A DNA stretch of 10,818 bases from NCBI GenBank assembly GCA_001598975.1, contig BBXU01001425.1, positions 1-10,818 of the forward strand, in the 5' to 3' direction. The translations under genes and the position numbers were made by a program. The notes beneath the pieces were generated by a model. That model was given only the letters and a program-made list of their open reading frames with translations, searched no databases and had not been told where the DNA came from. This document shows, piece by piece, positions 1 through 7,229 of this stretch. How positions within the stretch are numbered: position 1 is the stretch's first letter; each line of letters starts with the position of its first letter. Origin of the DNA: Parachlorella kessleri (taxonomy: Eukaryota > Chlorophyta > Trebouxiophyceae > Chlorellales > Chlorellaceae).

Positions 1-31
1 CGGATAAGGGACAGCGTCTAGCTGCTTGCAG

Positions 32-1290
32 GCGCTGTGCATGCTGCCAGCCAGCTGTTCCTAAGCGAGAGTGAGAGCGCGGGGGGGCAGGGACCTTCCC
101 TGGGGAGCTCCTTCGGCGCCCACATACAGGCGCCGGGCCGCGGGCTGACTGGGCACCCGCAGCAGGCACAGCAGCGGGGGCAGTACCCAGGGCAGCGGTG
201 GGCCCAGCAGCAGGGGGGGTTGCCTGGGGCAGGGGCCTCAGGGGGAGGTCCGCAGGGGAGGGGGAGAGGTGGGATGACCCGGGGAGGGTATAGCGGCGGT
301 GGCAGCGGCAGGGGTGCCTACAGGTGGGCTGGGTACTGTTTAATACCCAGGGTTGCAGGCATCGATGCAGGGTGCCGTGGGGTATGAATGCCAGGAAGCT
401 GTTGCCTTGTCTCTGCCGTCCCCATGGATGTGCTCTTGTGAGCGGTGTGGCATGTACGATGCTGACATGATGCCAAGGGGTTCCCTCCTGTGGTTGAGAC
501 GCTGTGAAAGGCCCTGGCGCAGGCCTTGCTCCAATGCCCGACCCCTCCTATGCCCCACGCCCACACCTAGTCCTTAGCCCAGCGTTTGTTGCCCCCTGCC
601 CCCATGTCAAATTCTGGGTCAGTTGACTATACTATGAATATTTCTGCAACCTTATCCCATTGTCAACCCTACCGCAGGTCGGCTGCCTCCGCAAATGGCC
701 CCCACGGGGTCAAGCGCAGCCACTCTGGGCGCGAGGTGGGGCCAGGTCAGCAGCCCCAAACAGGCGCTACTGGAGGTCCAGGAGGGGGCCTTGGTGCACC
801 AGCTGGGGTTGTGCAAGGTAGTTTTGGTGGGCAGGGCTGGGCCCAGGAGAGCTCCCAGCACCAGCAGCAGCAGCAGCAGGCGGCCTTTGTGGTGCAGCAG
901 CAGCGGCCGCAGCACGTGCCCTTTGGCGGCGGCAGGGCGCTGGCGGCTGCGGCACTGCAGCAGCAGCAGCAGGCGCACGCGCAGGCGCACGGCAGGGGCC
1001 ACGGCGGCTTCCCAAACCGGGGCCGCGGCCGCAGCGGCGGCGGCGGCGGCAGGACGCAGCAGTGGGAGGGGCAGCAGCATGCGGCACAGGGCCCTGCGGG
1101 ACCAAATCCAGGAGCAGAGCAGCCTGGGGGTGGATTCCGCGGCATCCCGTTCGCGCCACTTGGAGATACCGCCTCCCATGGCGGCGGCAGGGGCGGCAGG
1201 GGAAGGCAGCAGCCCAGTGGGCGGGGTGCAAGTGGTGGGAGAGGGGGCAGCCAACGAGGCCGCGCGGGTAGGCGGGGCAGGGGCCAGTAA
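32..1290 (+). CDS. C-terminal part of a Gln/Gly-rich RGG-box protein, likely RNA-binding (5'-partial)
   Basis: Two exons fit: 32-323 and 678-1290 (TAA stop 1288-1290). The first exon follows a CAG acceptor at 29-31; the frame has a stop at 19-21, so bases 1-31 are probably intron. The intron 324-677 starts GTGGGC and ends CCGCAG, and joins a split Arg codon (AG|G) in the same frame. The visible part is about 300 residues. It is low-complexity: Gln runs encoded by CAG repeats (862-879 and 957-971), Gly-rich stretches and many RG/RGG/GRGRG motifs, densest in the last 40 residues. RGG boxes are known to bind RNA and to be arginine-methylated. No folded domain is visible, so the family cannot be named; helicases, exonucleases and mRNP proteins can all end this way. 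A strong donor (GTAAGT, 1287-1292) overlaps the stop, so a further 3' exon cannot be excluded. Confidence 0.68.
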
Positions 1291-1336
1291 GTGGCGACAG
1301 TCGGACTGATGTGAGGACGTAGGTCCTGGTGCCGCG

Positions 1337-1456
1337 GGCTTGGTTGCTTGGATACTGGAGGACCTCTGACTGATGCTGACTGGACCTTCTCTCCCGCCGG
1401 CTTGGTTGCTTGGATACCGGGGGACCTCTGACTGATGCTGACTAGACCTACTCTAA
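1337..1456 (+). repeat. Tandem duplication, 62-bp unit, two copies
   Basis: The segment starting GGCTTGGTTGCTTGGATAC at 1337 is repeated from 1399 with only a few substitutions. Each unit includes GGACCTCTGACTGATGCTGA. Copy B has a single, shorter version (about 3760-3800), so the duplication arose in copy A after the two copies separated, or was lost from B. Confidence 0.85.
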
Positions 1457-1616
1457 AAATAGGCAGGGCAGCGCAACAGCTGGCGGCCAGGCGGCAGCAG
1501 GAGGGTGTGGAGGGTTAGGTGTGGGCTAGGCAGAATCCTGGAATGAGAAGGCAACCTGGAATCCTGGAATAGGAACTGCCCGGTGGCAGTACCCAGTGTT
1601 CAGCGGACTGCCCTTT

Positions 1617-2180
1617 TTGGGGCGAAGCCCCGCAGGGCGGAGCCCCTTTGTGGTTACTCTGTGTGTGTGTGCGCGGGAACGTCAGGTGTGCGTCTGCGCT
1701 CGCGGGAAGGACATATCTGCGTTTGCTCCATTCTACGAGCTTCCATATCTCCTTCAAGCGCATTTCAACCGCCAAGGATAACACCATGGCTTGGATGGAG
1801 GGGAGGTTGGGGTGCCGGGGAGGCATCGCCACCGGGACACTCTGCCGTGGCCGGCCATGCCCGGCCACGGGTCGCCTCCGCTGCCGTTGCGACTAGCATA
1901 GTGACTTGTATATATGTTTGTGAGAGCTTCATCCTGCTCCCTGGACAACATCAGACAGGCAGCAACTGCGCACCGGCCGGCCATGACCGGCCACGGATCG
2001 CCTCCGCTGCCGTAGCGACTAACGTTGTGACTGATATGTATGTTTGTGGCATCCTGCTCCCTGGACAACACCAGGCAAGCTTGACACTGTGGGGATTCCA
2101 GGGGATTCTATAAAAGCTCCGTTCTGGGGGGCTTCGCCCCTTTTTTTGTGGCCGACTAGGCCACCACCACTACTTGTTAC
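1617..2180. mobile_element. Insertion of about 560 bp in copy A, possibly a small non-autonomous (MITE-like) element
   Basis: Copy B runs almost directly from a GCTCCTTT block (ends about 3957) into GGCTGACTT (3960). In copy A the same two blocks are about 565 bp apart (ends about 1616; 2181). The extra DNA begins with two stem-loops, GGGGCGAAGCCCC (1619-1631) and GGGCGGAGCCC (1635-1645). Near the other end are GGGGCTTCGCCCC (2128-2140), followed by seven T, and GTGGCC-GACTA-GGCCAC (2148-2164). The two 13-mers are reverse complements of each other, as terminal inverted repeats would be, although each is also nearly self-complementary. T-runs next to both ends could be a target-site duplication, but the exact ends are uncertain. 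No transposase is encoded. Alternatives are a deletion in copy B or several successive small insertions. Confidence 0.45.
1851..2080 (+). repeat. Tandem duplication of about 120-126 bp inside the insertion
   Basis: The unit starting CCGGCCATG at 1851 returns at 1977. Shared landmarks in order are CCGGCCACGG, TCGCCTCCGCTGCCGT, GCGACTA, GTGACT, TATGTTTGTG and ATCCTGCTCCCTGGACAACA. The spacing is 126 bp at the left landmark and 120 bp at the right. The first unit opens inside a perfect 10-bp stem (CCGTGGCCGG 1845-1854, CCGGCCACGG 1861-1870, loop of 6); the second unit keeps only part of this stem. No coding potential is evident. Confidence 0.85.
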
Positions 2181-2472
2181 GGCTGACTTTTATTGGCGCT
2201 TCGGTGTGAGAACTCCTGAAAGGGCAATAAAGAGGTTTCAAGGTCCACGTGCTGAGCCTGAATCAGCTGATGCCTCGGACAGGGGCTAGATCATTCGACC
2301 TCGGCTATTTAAGCCACCCTCACGCATGATCTTGCACTGGCACTTACTGCGGTGCCATTCTAATGTAGTTTAAAGGCATGTAAACTGTACCACCAACATG
2401 CGGATCCCTGGCGCTAGACACGTCAGCTCGATCGCGGTCACGCAAGTAGATGCTTGTTTGGAAGGCTGCTCA

Positions 2473-2479
2473 TATATAA
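2473..2479 (+). promoter_or_regulatory. TATA-like motif at the end of copy A
   Basis: TATATAA lies directly at the 3' boundary of copy A and 16 bp before the ATG at 2495. It could be a TATA box for transcription into the inverted-repeat block, but the spacing to that ATG is short. It was found by motif alone. Confidence 0.2.
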
Positions 2480-2494
2480 GACAACCCCTACAAT

Positions 2495-3083
2495 ATGGTC
2501 GGAAGGCTGGGTCACTCTGTCGGAAGCGCTGGAAGCCCTGGCAACGGCGGTGTAGGGCATGTTGTCCTTAGCAGGGAAGGATGGCTACCGGCCGTCTCTC
2601 AGGGTTGTAGGCTGCTTGGCTGCCACCCATATCTAACAGAGTTGATTACGGCTGGCTTGGCAACTGTTATACCACAACTTCCAAGTCCTTTGTGCCGCTG
2701 TTGTCCCTTATTTTGCAGGTCCACCCTTAGCCTTCAAGTTGGCGACCTTTCATGACACCTGCTGCGGCCCCTTAAGCCCCGGCCTTGATGACTTTGAGCC
2801 ACCCTCTGGACCCCGCTCCAATACCAGTGGACAACAACAGTATTTGAATTCCCCCACCTGTGCGGCTGCCAGGGTTGCTATCCCTTTTGTAGGTGACCTG
2901 TTCGCCTTGAGCCGAGAAGAGGCCGGTGTTCTGGCTGGGGTTGTCCATGTGGGGCTCTCTACCTTGCGCCGTGAGGATATGGTGTCCCTCCTGGAACTCC
3001 TGGCCGATGTTATGCAGTTTGGGGCGGTCGCAAAGGTAGCAAACGCTTGTCAACAGGCGTCCCGTGAAGGAGCACATATCTAG
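2495..3083 (+). pseudogene. Unidentified coding-like fragment in the left arm of the inverted repeat
   Basis: A clean reading frame runs from about 2700 to the TAG at 3081-3083. The peptide looks protein-like, not random: it has FKLATFHDTC near 2733-2760, DDFEPPSGP near 2787-2813, VAIPFVGDLF near 2875-2904 and a helical, Leu-rich stretch (DMVSLLELLADVMQF) near 2973-3018. A good acceptor (TTATTTTGCAG, ends 2718) precedes it. A first exon of 2495-2549 with donor GTGTAG would join in phase and give about 139 residues, but this model is speculative. Comparison with the right arm shows a one-base length difference near 3040, after which the left arm's matching frame (GQGVS at about 3103) is a different one. 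The fragment is therefore probably a decayed or captured gene piece. I do not recognise the family. Confidence 0.35.
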
Positions 3084-3712
3084 GCTGCTGGTGGACGGCC
3101 AGGGTGTATCGCACCTGTCGTACGCACATGCCTTGGGCACCAACGCTGCTCCCTATATGCCAGAAAAATGCATTGCTGCAAATCTGCCCATGGAGGATGA
3201 GACGTCTGACACAGTCTTACTCAAATGGTGCAAACCTAGGGATTGAGACGATGTCTCAATGTCTCAATTAGACAAGTAGACATCGTCTCGATCCCTAGGT
3301 CTGCACCCATTTGGTAAGGTTGTGTCAGACGTCTCATCGCCCCTTGGCCAGAGATGGCAGCTTTGTCCTTTCGCGGGTAAGGCGCAGCAATAGGGTGCTA
3401 AGGCATGTGTGCACGCCAGATACACCCTGGCCGCCCACCACCAGCTCGGATGCGTGCGCCTTCTCCGTACGCCTTTTCACAAGCTTGGCTACCCTATGCG
3501 ACGGCACCGAGCTGTGTAACAGTGGCCAGAAGTCCCAGAAGTGACACCATATCCCCTCAGTCCACGGCATAGAGCCCCGACTGGACGGTCCCAGAAGACC
3601 GACCTCTTTGTGGCTCAAGGCGTGCAGGTCACCCTACAAAGGGGATGGGAACCCTTGCAGCCGCACCGGTGGGGGGACTGCCATTACTGTTGCTGTTGTC
3701 CACACGTATTGC
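2818..3712. repeat. Long imperfect inverted repeat (hairpin) with arms of about 435 bp
   Basis: The reverse complement of 3278-3712 aligns end to end with 2818-3256. The outer ends share CAATAC, GTGGACAACA and CCCCCACC-GTGCGGCTGC. The middle shares GATATGGTGTC near 2975, GGCCAGGGTGTATC near 3100 and ACACATGCCTT-like sequence near 3122. The inner 60 bp (3196-3256 with 3278-3339) are about 90% identical, including GATGAGACGTCTGACACA, CCTAGGGAT and GAGACGATGTCT. The loop is about 21 nt (3257-3277). Overall identity by eye is 70-75%, highest next to the loop and lowest near 3140-3190. A smaller palindrome, ATTGAGAC-GAT-GTCTCAAT (3242-3260), sits at the tip. An RNA from either strand would fold into one long, mismatched duplex. 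Confidence 0.88.
3334..3712 (-). pseudogene. Decayed inverted copy of the unidentified fragment
   Basis: Read on the minus strand, this is the partner of the left-arm fragment. It repeats the VAIPFVG peptide near 3640-3660, a DMVSLL-GLLA-like stretch near 3540-3565 and GQGVS near 3430. These similar peptides are in different frames, and stop codons fall between them (for example just after VAIPFVG), so it cannot encode the same product. Only the inner part (3334-3618) is open in one frame. It is best read as a non-coding, diverged duplicate that is kept or generated as part of the hairpin. Confidence 0.5.
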
Positions 3713-3730
3713 CTCTGAATATCCCAGGTA

Positions 3731-4362
3731 ATGTGGAGGATGTAGGGCATGGTGCCGCGGGCTTGGGTGCTTATTGATCGGACTGATGCTGACTGGACAT
3801 ACCCTAGAAATAGGCAGCGCAACGCAACAGCTGGCGGCTACGCAGCAGCAGCAGCAGGTGGTGCTGAGGGTGTGGACGGTTAGGTTGTGGGCTAGGCAGA
3901 TTCCTGGAGCGAGACCTGCCCAGTGGCCGTCACAGTGTTCAGCTGTCTGCTCCTTTAATGGCTGACTTCTATGGGCAATTTGGTGTGCGAACGGAAAGGG
4001 TAGGATATAGTGTCTTTGCTGCGTCTGCTGAGGCCTCGGGACAAGAGCTGGATCAGCGGACCTCGATAAACCAAGCCACACTCACGCAGGGTCCTGCACT
4101 GGCACTTCTCGCGTTGCCATTTGGATGTAGTCTGATTAGTGCAGGCTGCAAGGCATAAATGTACCACCGATTCTGCCTGTTTATTGACGCAGCTGGCACC
4201 CACCACACTGCTGTTTGACCCGTCCTGTCACTTGCGTTTCCATCCCAAATGTACCACCCTCTAGATCCCACATGCGGTTCCAGCCTGGCGCTCGACACGT
4301 CGTCAGCTCGATCGCAGGCAATTCACGTCACGGAACTGATGCTTGTTTGGGAGGCTGCTCAT
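3731..4362 (+). repeat. Direct repeat copy B, next to the thioredoxin gene
   Basis: This is the second, shorter copy of the element at 1309-2473, in the same orientation (matching blocks are listed with copy A). It lacks the 62-bp duplication and the 560-bp insertion. It has its own extra segment of about 90 bp at 4157-4258 and a CAG run (about 3846-3857) where copy A has GGCAGCAGG. The shared sequence ends TCA at 4360-4362, and the thioredoxin start codon follows 76 bp later. The copy therefore probably supplies part of that gene's promoter or 5' UTR. Confidence 0.8.
4157..4258 (+). repeat. 90-bp extra segment in copy B bounded by a 12-bp direct repeat
   Basis: AAATGTACCACC occurs at 4157-4168 and again at 4247-4258. 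In copy A the corresponding stretch (about 2375-2396) has a single ACTGTACCACC, followed at once by the sequence that in B comes after the second 12-mer (CACATGCGG-like). This indicates an insertion or slippage event specific to copy B. Confidence 0.65.
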
Positions 4363-4438
4363 CTCCTGTGAAACTTTCACTCCTCCTTCAATTGTTTGTG
4401 CCATGCTGTAGTCCAGGGCCTGCATCCCGTCGCGCATC

Positions 4439-5455
4439 ATGTCACACCTTGTTTCGGCTCGCCCAGCAACAGTACAGCGGCTGTGTAAGCAACCACAAGG
4501 ACGTATTATTCTACAGCAACACTTTTGCAAGCCTGGGAGAGGGCCCCGCCGCTTAGCTGCTCAGATTGTAGTGGAGCCAGCGGCGTTCTTCCTCCGGCAG
4601 AAGCCTATGCAGAAAACGTACGAGCAGCAGATACAGGTGAGCCCTTTGCAAGACCTCTAACCCTATACGCCCCCCGCTTGCTGCTGTGCTCTCCTGCCAC
4701 CCCCGGCTGCTCCTGCTGCCATCGCAAACCACATCCCCCGGCCAGCATCTGTGTTAGCTCACTGCAGGAGTGCCAGGTGCTCCTCTTGGTGGACTTTTGC
4801 ACGGTCTGGTGCGGACCTTGCCAACTGCAAGCCAAGGTGATCAACAACGTGACCCCCCTCTACACTGGGAAGGTGGAGTTTTTGAAGGTGCGGCCTCACG
4901 TCTAGGGATAAGCGCTGCTGCGGACGCTGAAGGACGCGGAACTCCAAGTACTCAGAGCGAAGGACAGGGCGGGAAAGGGTTTTTGTTCGTGTAGCGGCTT
5001 GGCTGTTGAAAATTTCCTGTGTGTATCCTGGGTGTCACACGACTGGACAGTTAGCTGTTACTGGAGGTGGAGCGCAACTGGCACCAAGATGTTAGACAGC
5101 CAGCAGTTGGGCGGGCGCCAGCTGCGCTGTCGCTGCGTGCAGTTGCAGGAGAGCTGAGAGTAGGGAGCAAGCAAGCAAGCACGAAGGCCGTATGTAGTAC
5201 TTCCTGAGGCTCTGTAGTCTGCCGTTTACGTTATTTCTGTGTGCGCTGCGCCTTAACTTGGAGTGTTGCATCACGCAGCTCGGCTGCTGACCTACCCTGC
5301 AGGTTGACACCGAGAAGCATGCCGCCATCTCCGCCCAGTACGGCATCCACTCGCTGCCCACCCTGATTTTGTTCAGGGGGGGCGAGGTGGTGGAGCGAAA
5401 GGAGGGGCTCATGAATGAAATCGACCTGCGCCTCTGGCTGCAGAAGCATTTGTAG
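4439..5455 (+). CDS. TRXY: Thioredoxin, plastid y-type-like
   Basis: Three exons in phase 0: 4439-4636, 4768-4887 and 5303-5455 (TAG 5453-5455), giving 156 residues. Introns are GTGAGC...TGCAG and GTGCGG...TGCAG. Residues 1 to about 55 are basic and poor in acids (MSHLVSARP..., several R/K/Q), as expected of a chloroplast transit peptide. The thioredoxin fold follows: LLVDF (72-76), active site WCGPC (80-84), KVDTEKH (106-112), the cis-proline strand LPTLILF (124-130) and a C-terminal helix ending WLQKHL. VDTEK with a LPT-ILF strand and an EG after it recalls plant Trx y, which donates electrons to antioxidant enzymes such as peroxiredoxin Q. Oddities: Cys77 replaces the usual Trp/Tyr in VDF(W/Y)AxWCGPC, and Lys89 stands where most thioredoxins have the helix proline after the active site. 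Thioredoxin is certain, the y class is probable, and the start codon is the least certain part. Confidence 0.85.
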
Positions 5456-5836
5456 TTATCTAGGTAGCGCTCCGTGGCTCTGTATGCTCAGGCCAGCAGA
5501 CTTGGGCGCGGGGTGCTCAGCCTGTCCCTATGTGACTCATCCTTCAGCTTGTTATTGTTCTGGTTGAGTCAAGGCAGCCCTGTCAGGTGGCCGCGTGACT
5601 GACAAAAAGCCGAGGCTGCCTAACATATGGCAAAGCAGCATGTCAATGATACATGATGCGAGAGGTGATAGCGGCGGTCGCGGCGTGCAAGTTTGCTTGG
5701 GCTGAGTGCACGCAGCACCCAGCTATGATTGATGCATTCTAAAGTGCCGTTGGTTTTGTGGGAGAGCCGTTTTCAACGGAGGCGGTGCTTGGTGCCTTCC
5801 CCATGTTGCAGGGAGTGATGGTTACTGATATGTCGC

Positions 5837-5841
5837 TGTAA
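5837..5841 (+). terminator. Putative poly(A) signal of the thioredoxin gene (TGTAA)
   Basis: TGTAA is the usual green-algal polyadenylation motif. This is the first plus-strand copy I see after the stop codon and would give a 3' UTR of about 400 nt. A five-base motif is weak evidence alone; position supports it. Confidence 0.45.
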
Positions 5842-6874
5842 TTCTTATGCTGTTCATTGCCCTTTTATGTCATTTCGTGCGGCCAGCTAAGTTTTCTTGA
5901 GCCAAGGATTTCATGCAAACTGCACTTCGTGCTCCAGAGGTGTGTCACTTTTGTGTTTGATGCTTGCCCTTCAGCATGTGCTAGGGGGCGAACCCTTTGC
6001 TGCCAGGAGTTTTTATTGACGATGACAGGGCGGTGTGACCAGAGGAATTAGTTGGGGGGGGGCACACTGTACTGGTATTAGCTGGGTGCAGTCATGCTCC
6101 GGACCTTGCCTTCGCTCGGGTCCATTAGGTCTTTCCTCGCGACAAGCTATCTCTGATCTATGAGATCTCTCCTGAGACAAAGTTAGGCTACAAACTATTT
6201 TCTTTGTCGGATCTTACTGTCTGATACCCCTGTGATGGCTTGATTGTCACAGAGGCACACTGACTATGTTGCCCTTGCACTTCAAGCGGACATGTTCACG
6301 TGTGGCTTTGATTGCTGTGACTTGGAGAGACACCTGTCTTAGCTCGCACACTAAGACAGACCAACTTCGTCCGACTGCCCTTTGCCATCAATTCCCCAAT
6401 GTTACACTACATCACTGTGCTGCCACAGCTTGACTCCCGTCCTGAATCTTGCAAATAGATCAGCCCAAACAAGGCAAGAGCTCACAGCCAGACTAGAAGC
6501 ATAGTATATGCTCGTGCCACACGGCACAAGCTCTGCGACAGAGTATAGAAGCTAAACAAGGTACAATGCACGCGGCTAACTGGAGGAATAGCAGCTCTTC
6601 GCCGCACACACAAGCAGGCCTGGGAACATTGCGCCCGACTTGTAGGAAAGAAAGAAAGAAATCATCAAGCGCAAGCTTTACGACAGGGGCACCCATGCTG
6701 CTGGTCACTGGACGCTTTAGATAGCAAGGCACACGAGCCAGCCCCCAGTCCTCTTCACCACCAGCAGGGACAGTGTACTCTCACCGCCACAAGCGGTCAG
6801 ATCAAGAGTTAACCAAATTCCTGGCGGCTGCCACACTAGTGATGTATGGCCAGCAAGGATCTGGCAGGACCGTA
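5842..6874. other. Gap between convergent genes, no gene recognised
   Basis: No conserved protein, tRNA or rRNA is visible on either strand. The region is less GC-rich than the flanking exons and only short, featureless frames occur. Structured items are a 9-bp perfect hairpin, CTGTCTTAG (6334-6342) with CTAAGACAG (6351-6359) around an 8-nt loop; a weaker CTGTGA/TCACAG stem near 6231-6253; a G-run at 6053-6061; and (GAAA)4 at 6646-6661. Confidence 0.6.
6334..6359. other. Small perfect hairpin in the convergent gap
   Basis: CTGTCTTAG (6334-6342) is exactly complementary to CTAAGACAG (6351-6359), with the loop CTCGCACA. It has no T-run after it, so it is not a bacterial-type terminator. Its role is unknown. 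Confidence 0.5.
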
Positions 6875-6879
6875 TTACA
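6875..6879 (-). terminator. Putative poly(A) signal of the zinc transporter gene (TGTAA on minus strand)
   Basis: TTACA on the plus strand reads TGTAA in the transporter's direction. It is the first such motif after the stop codon at 7208 and would give a 3' UTR of about 330 nt. A second copy lies at 6402-6406. Confidence 0.45.
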
Positions 6880-7054
6880 AAAAGTTCTCCCATGTGTGCA
6901 CCGCCCCGCCGACTGAAGAATCGCCACGTTAACAAGGGTAAAACCAAGTGCACATCTTAGCACGCCAGGCCTGCACCTGACTACTCGGCACCGAGTCACC
7001 AGAGTGTGTTGCAGGGCTGTGGGCTCCTGGCGCCATCAGCCAGGGTCCACACTG

Positions 7055-7074
7055 CTGGCTGGCTGGCTGGCTGG
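7055..7074. repeat. Microsatellite (CTGG)5
   Basis: Five perfect copies of CTGG, in the predicted 3' UTR of the zinc transporter. Confidence 0.9.
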
Positions 7075-7180
7075 TTCCTCAAGCTGGCTGCTGGCCTCCG
7101 GGCCACCTCCCCACCCCACCCCACCCTCAGGGCATGGCGCGGCGCGGCCGAACGGCACGCAGACACGTCCGCCCTCGCCT

Positions 7181-7229
7181 AGTGCTGGTGCTCCACCGTG
7201 CCCGCGCTCAGTGCTGGTGCTCCACCGTG
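7181..7229. repeat. 29-bp tandem duplication across the zinc transporter stop codon
   Basis: AGTGCTGGTGCTCCACCGTG occurs perfectly at 7181-7200 and at 7210-7229, a period of 29 bp. The upstream copy (in the sense of the gene) encodes TVEHQH and contributes the first base of the TGA stop; the other lies just past the stop in the 3' UTR. Confidence 0.9.

Larger units (their letters stand above)
1309..2473 (+). repeat. Direct repeat copy A of a dispersed element
   Basis: This stretch aligns in order with 3731-4362 (copy B). Matching blocks by eye: 1328-1350 with 3751-3773 (GGTGCCGCGGGCTTGG); about 1457-1560 with 3808-3910 (AAATAGGCAG, CAACAGCTGGCGGC, TGTGGGCTAGGCAGA); about 1595-1616 with 3932-3957 (CAGTGTTCAGC); 2181-2215 with 3960-3994 (GGCTGACTT); about 2286-2370 with 4049-4135 (GCACTGGCACTT); and 2410-2473 with 4291-4362 (GACACGTC, TCAGCTCGATCGC, GATGCTTGTTTGG, GGCTGCTCA). 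Both copies start near TGTG and end TCA, and similarity stops abruptly after that. Copy A is longer because it carries a 62-bp duplication and an insertion of about 560 bp. It starts some 20 bp after the RGG-gene stop codon, so that gene's 3' UTR probably runs into it. Confidence 0.8.

Noticed and set aside
652..1309. Several long open frames on both strands over the second exon of the RGG gene (poly-Ala, poly-Cys and poly-Leu products)
   Set aside because: They are shadows of the CAG/GGC-rich coding sequence. Only the Gln/RGG frame continues across the intron in phase and has a sensible composition.
1309..4362. A classical LTR retrotransposon with copies A and B as LTRs
   Set aside because: The copies are direct and have TG...CA-like ends, but there is no primer-binding site after A, no polypurine tract before B, no matching target-site duplication and no gag/pol coding sequence between them.
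5857..6051. A short plus-strand reading frame after the thioredoxin gene
   Set aside because: Its composition is random-looking, with no motif, no splice partners and a position in a likely 3' UTR or gap.
6646..6661. (GAAA)4 as a functional element
   Set aside because: A simple microsatellite with nothing beside it to suggest a role.
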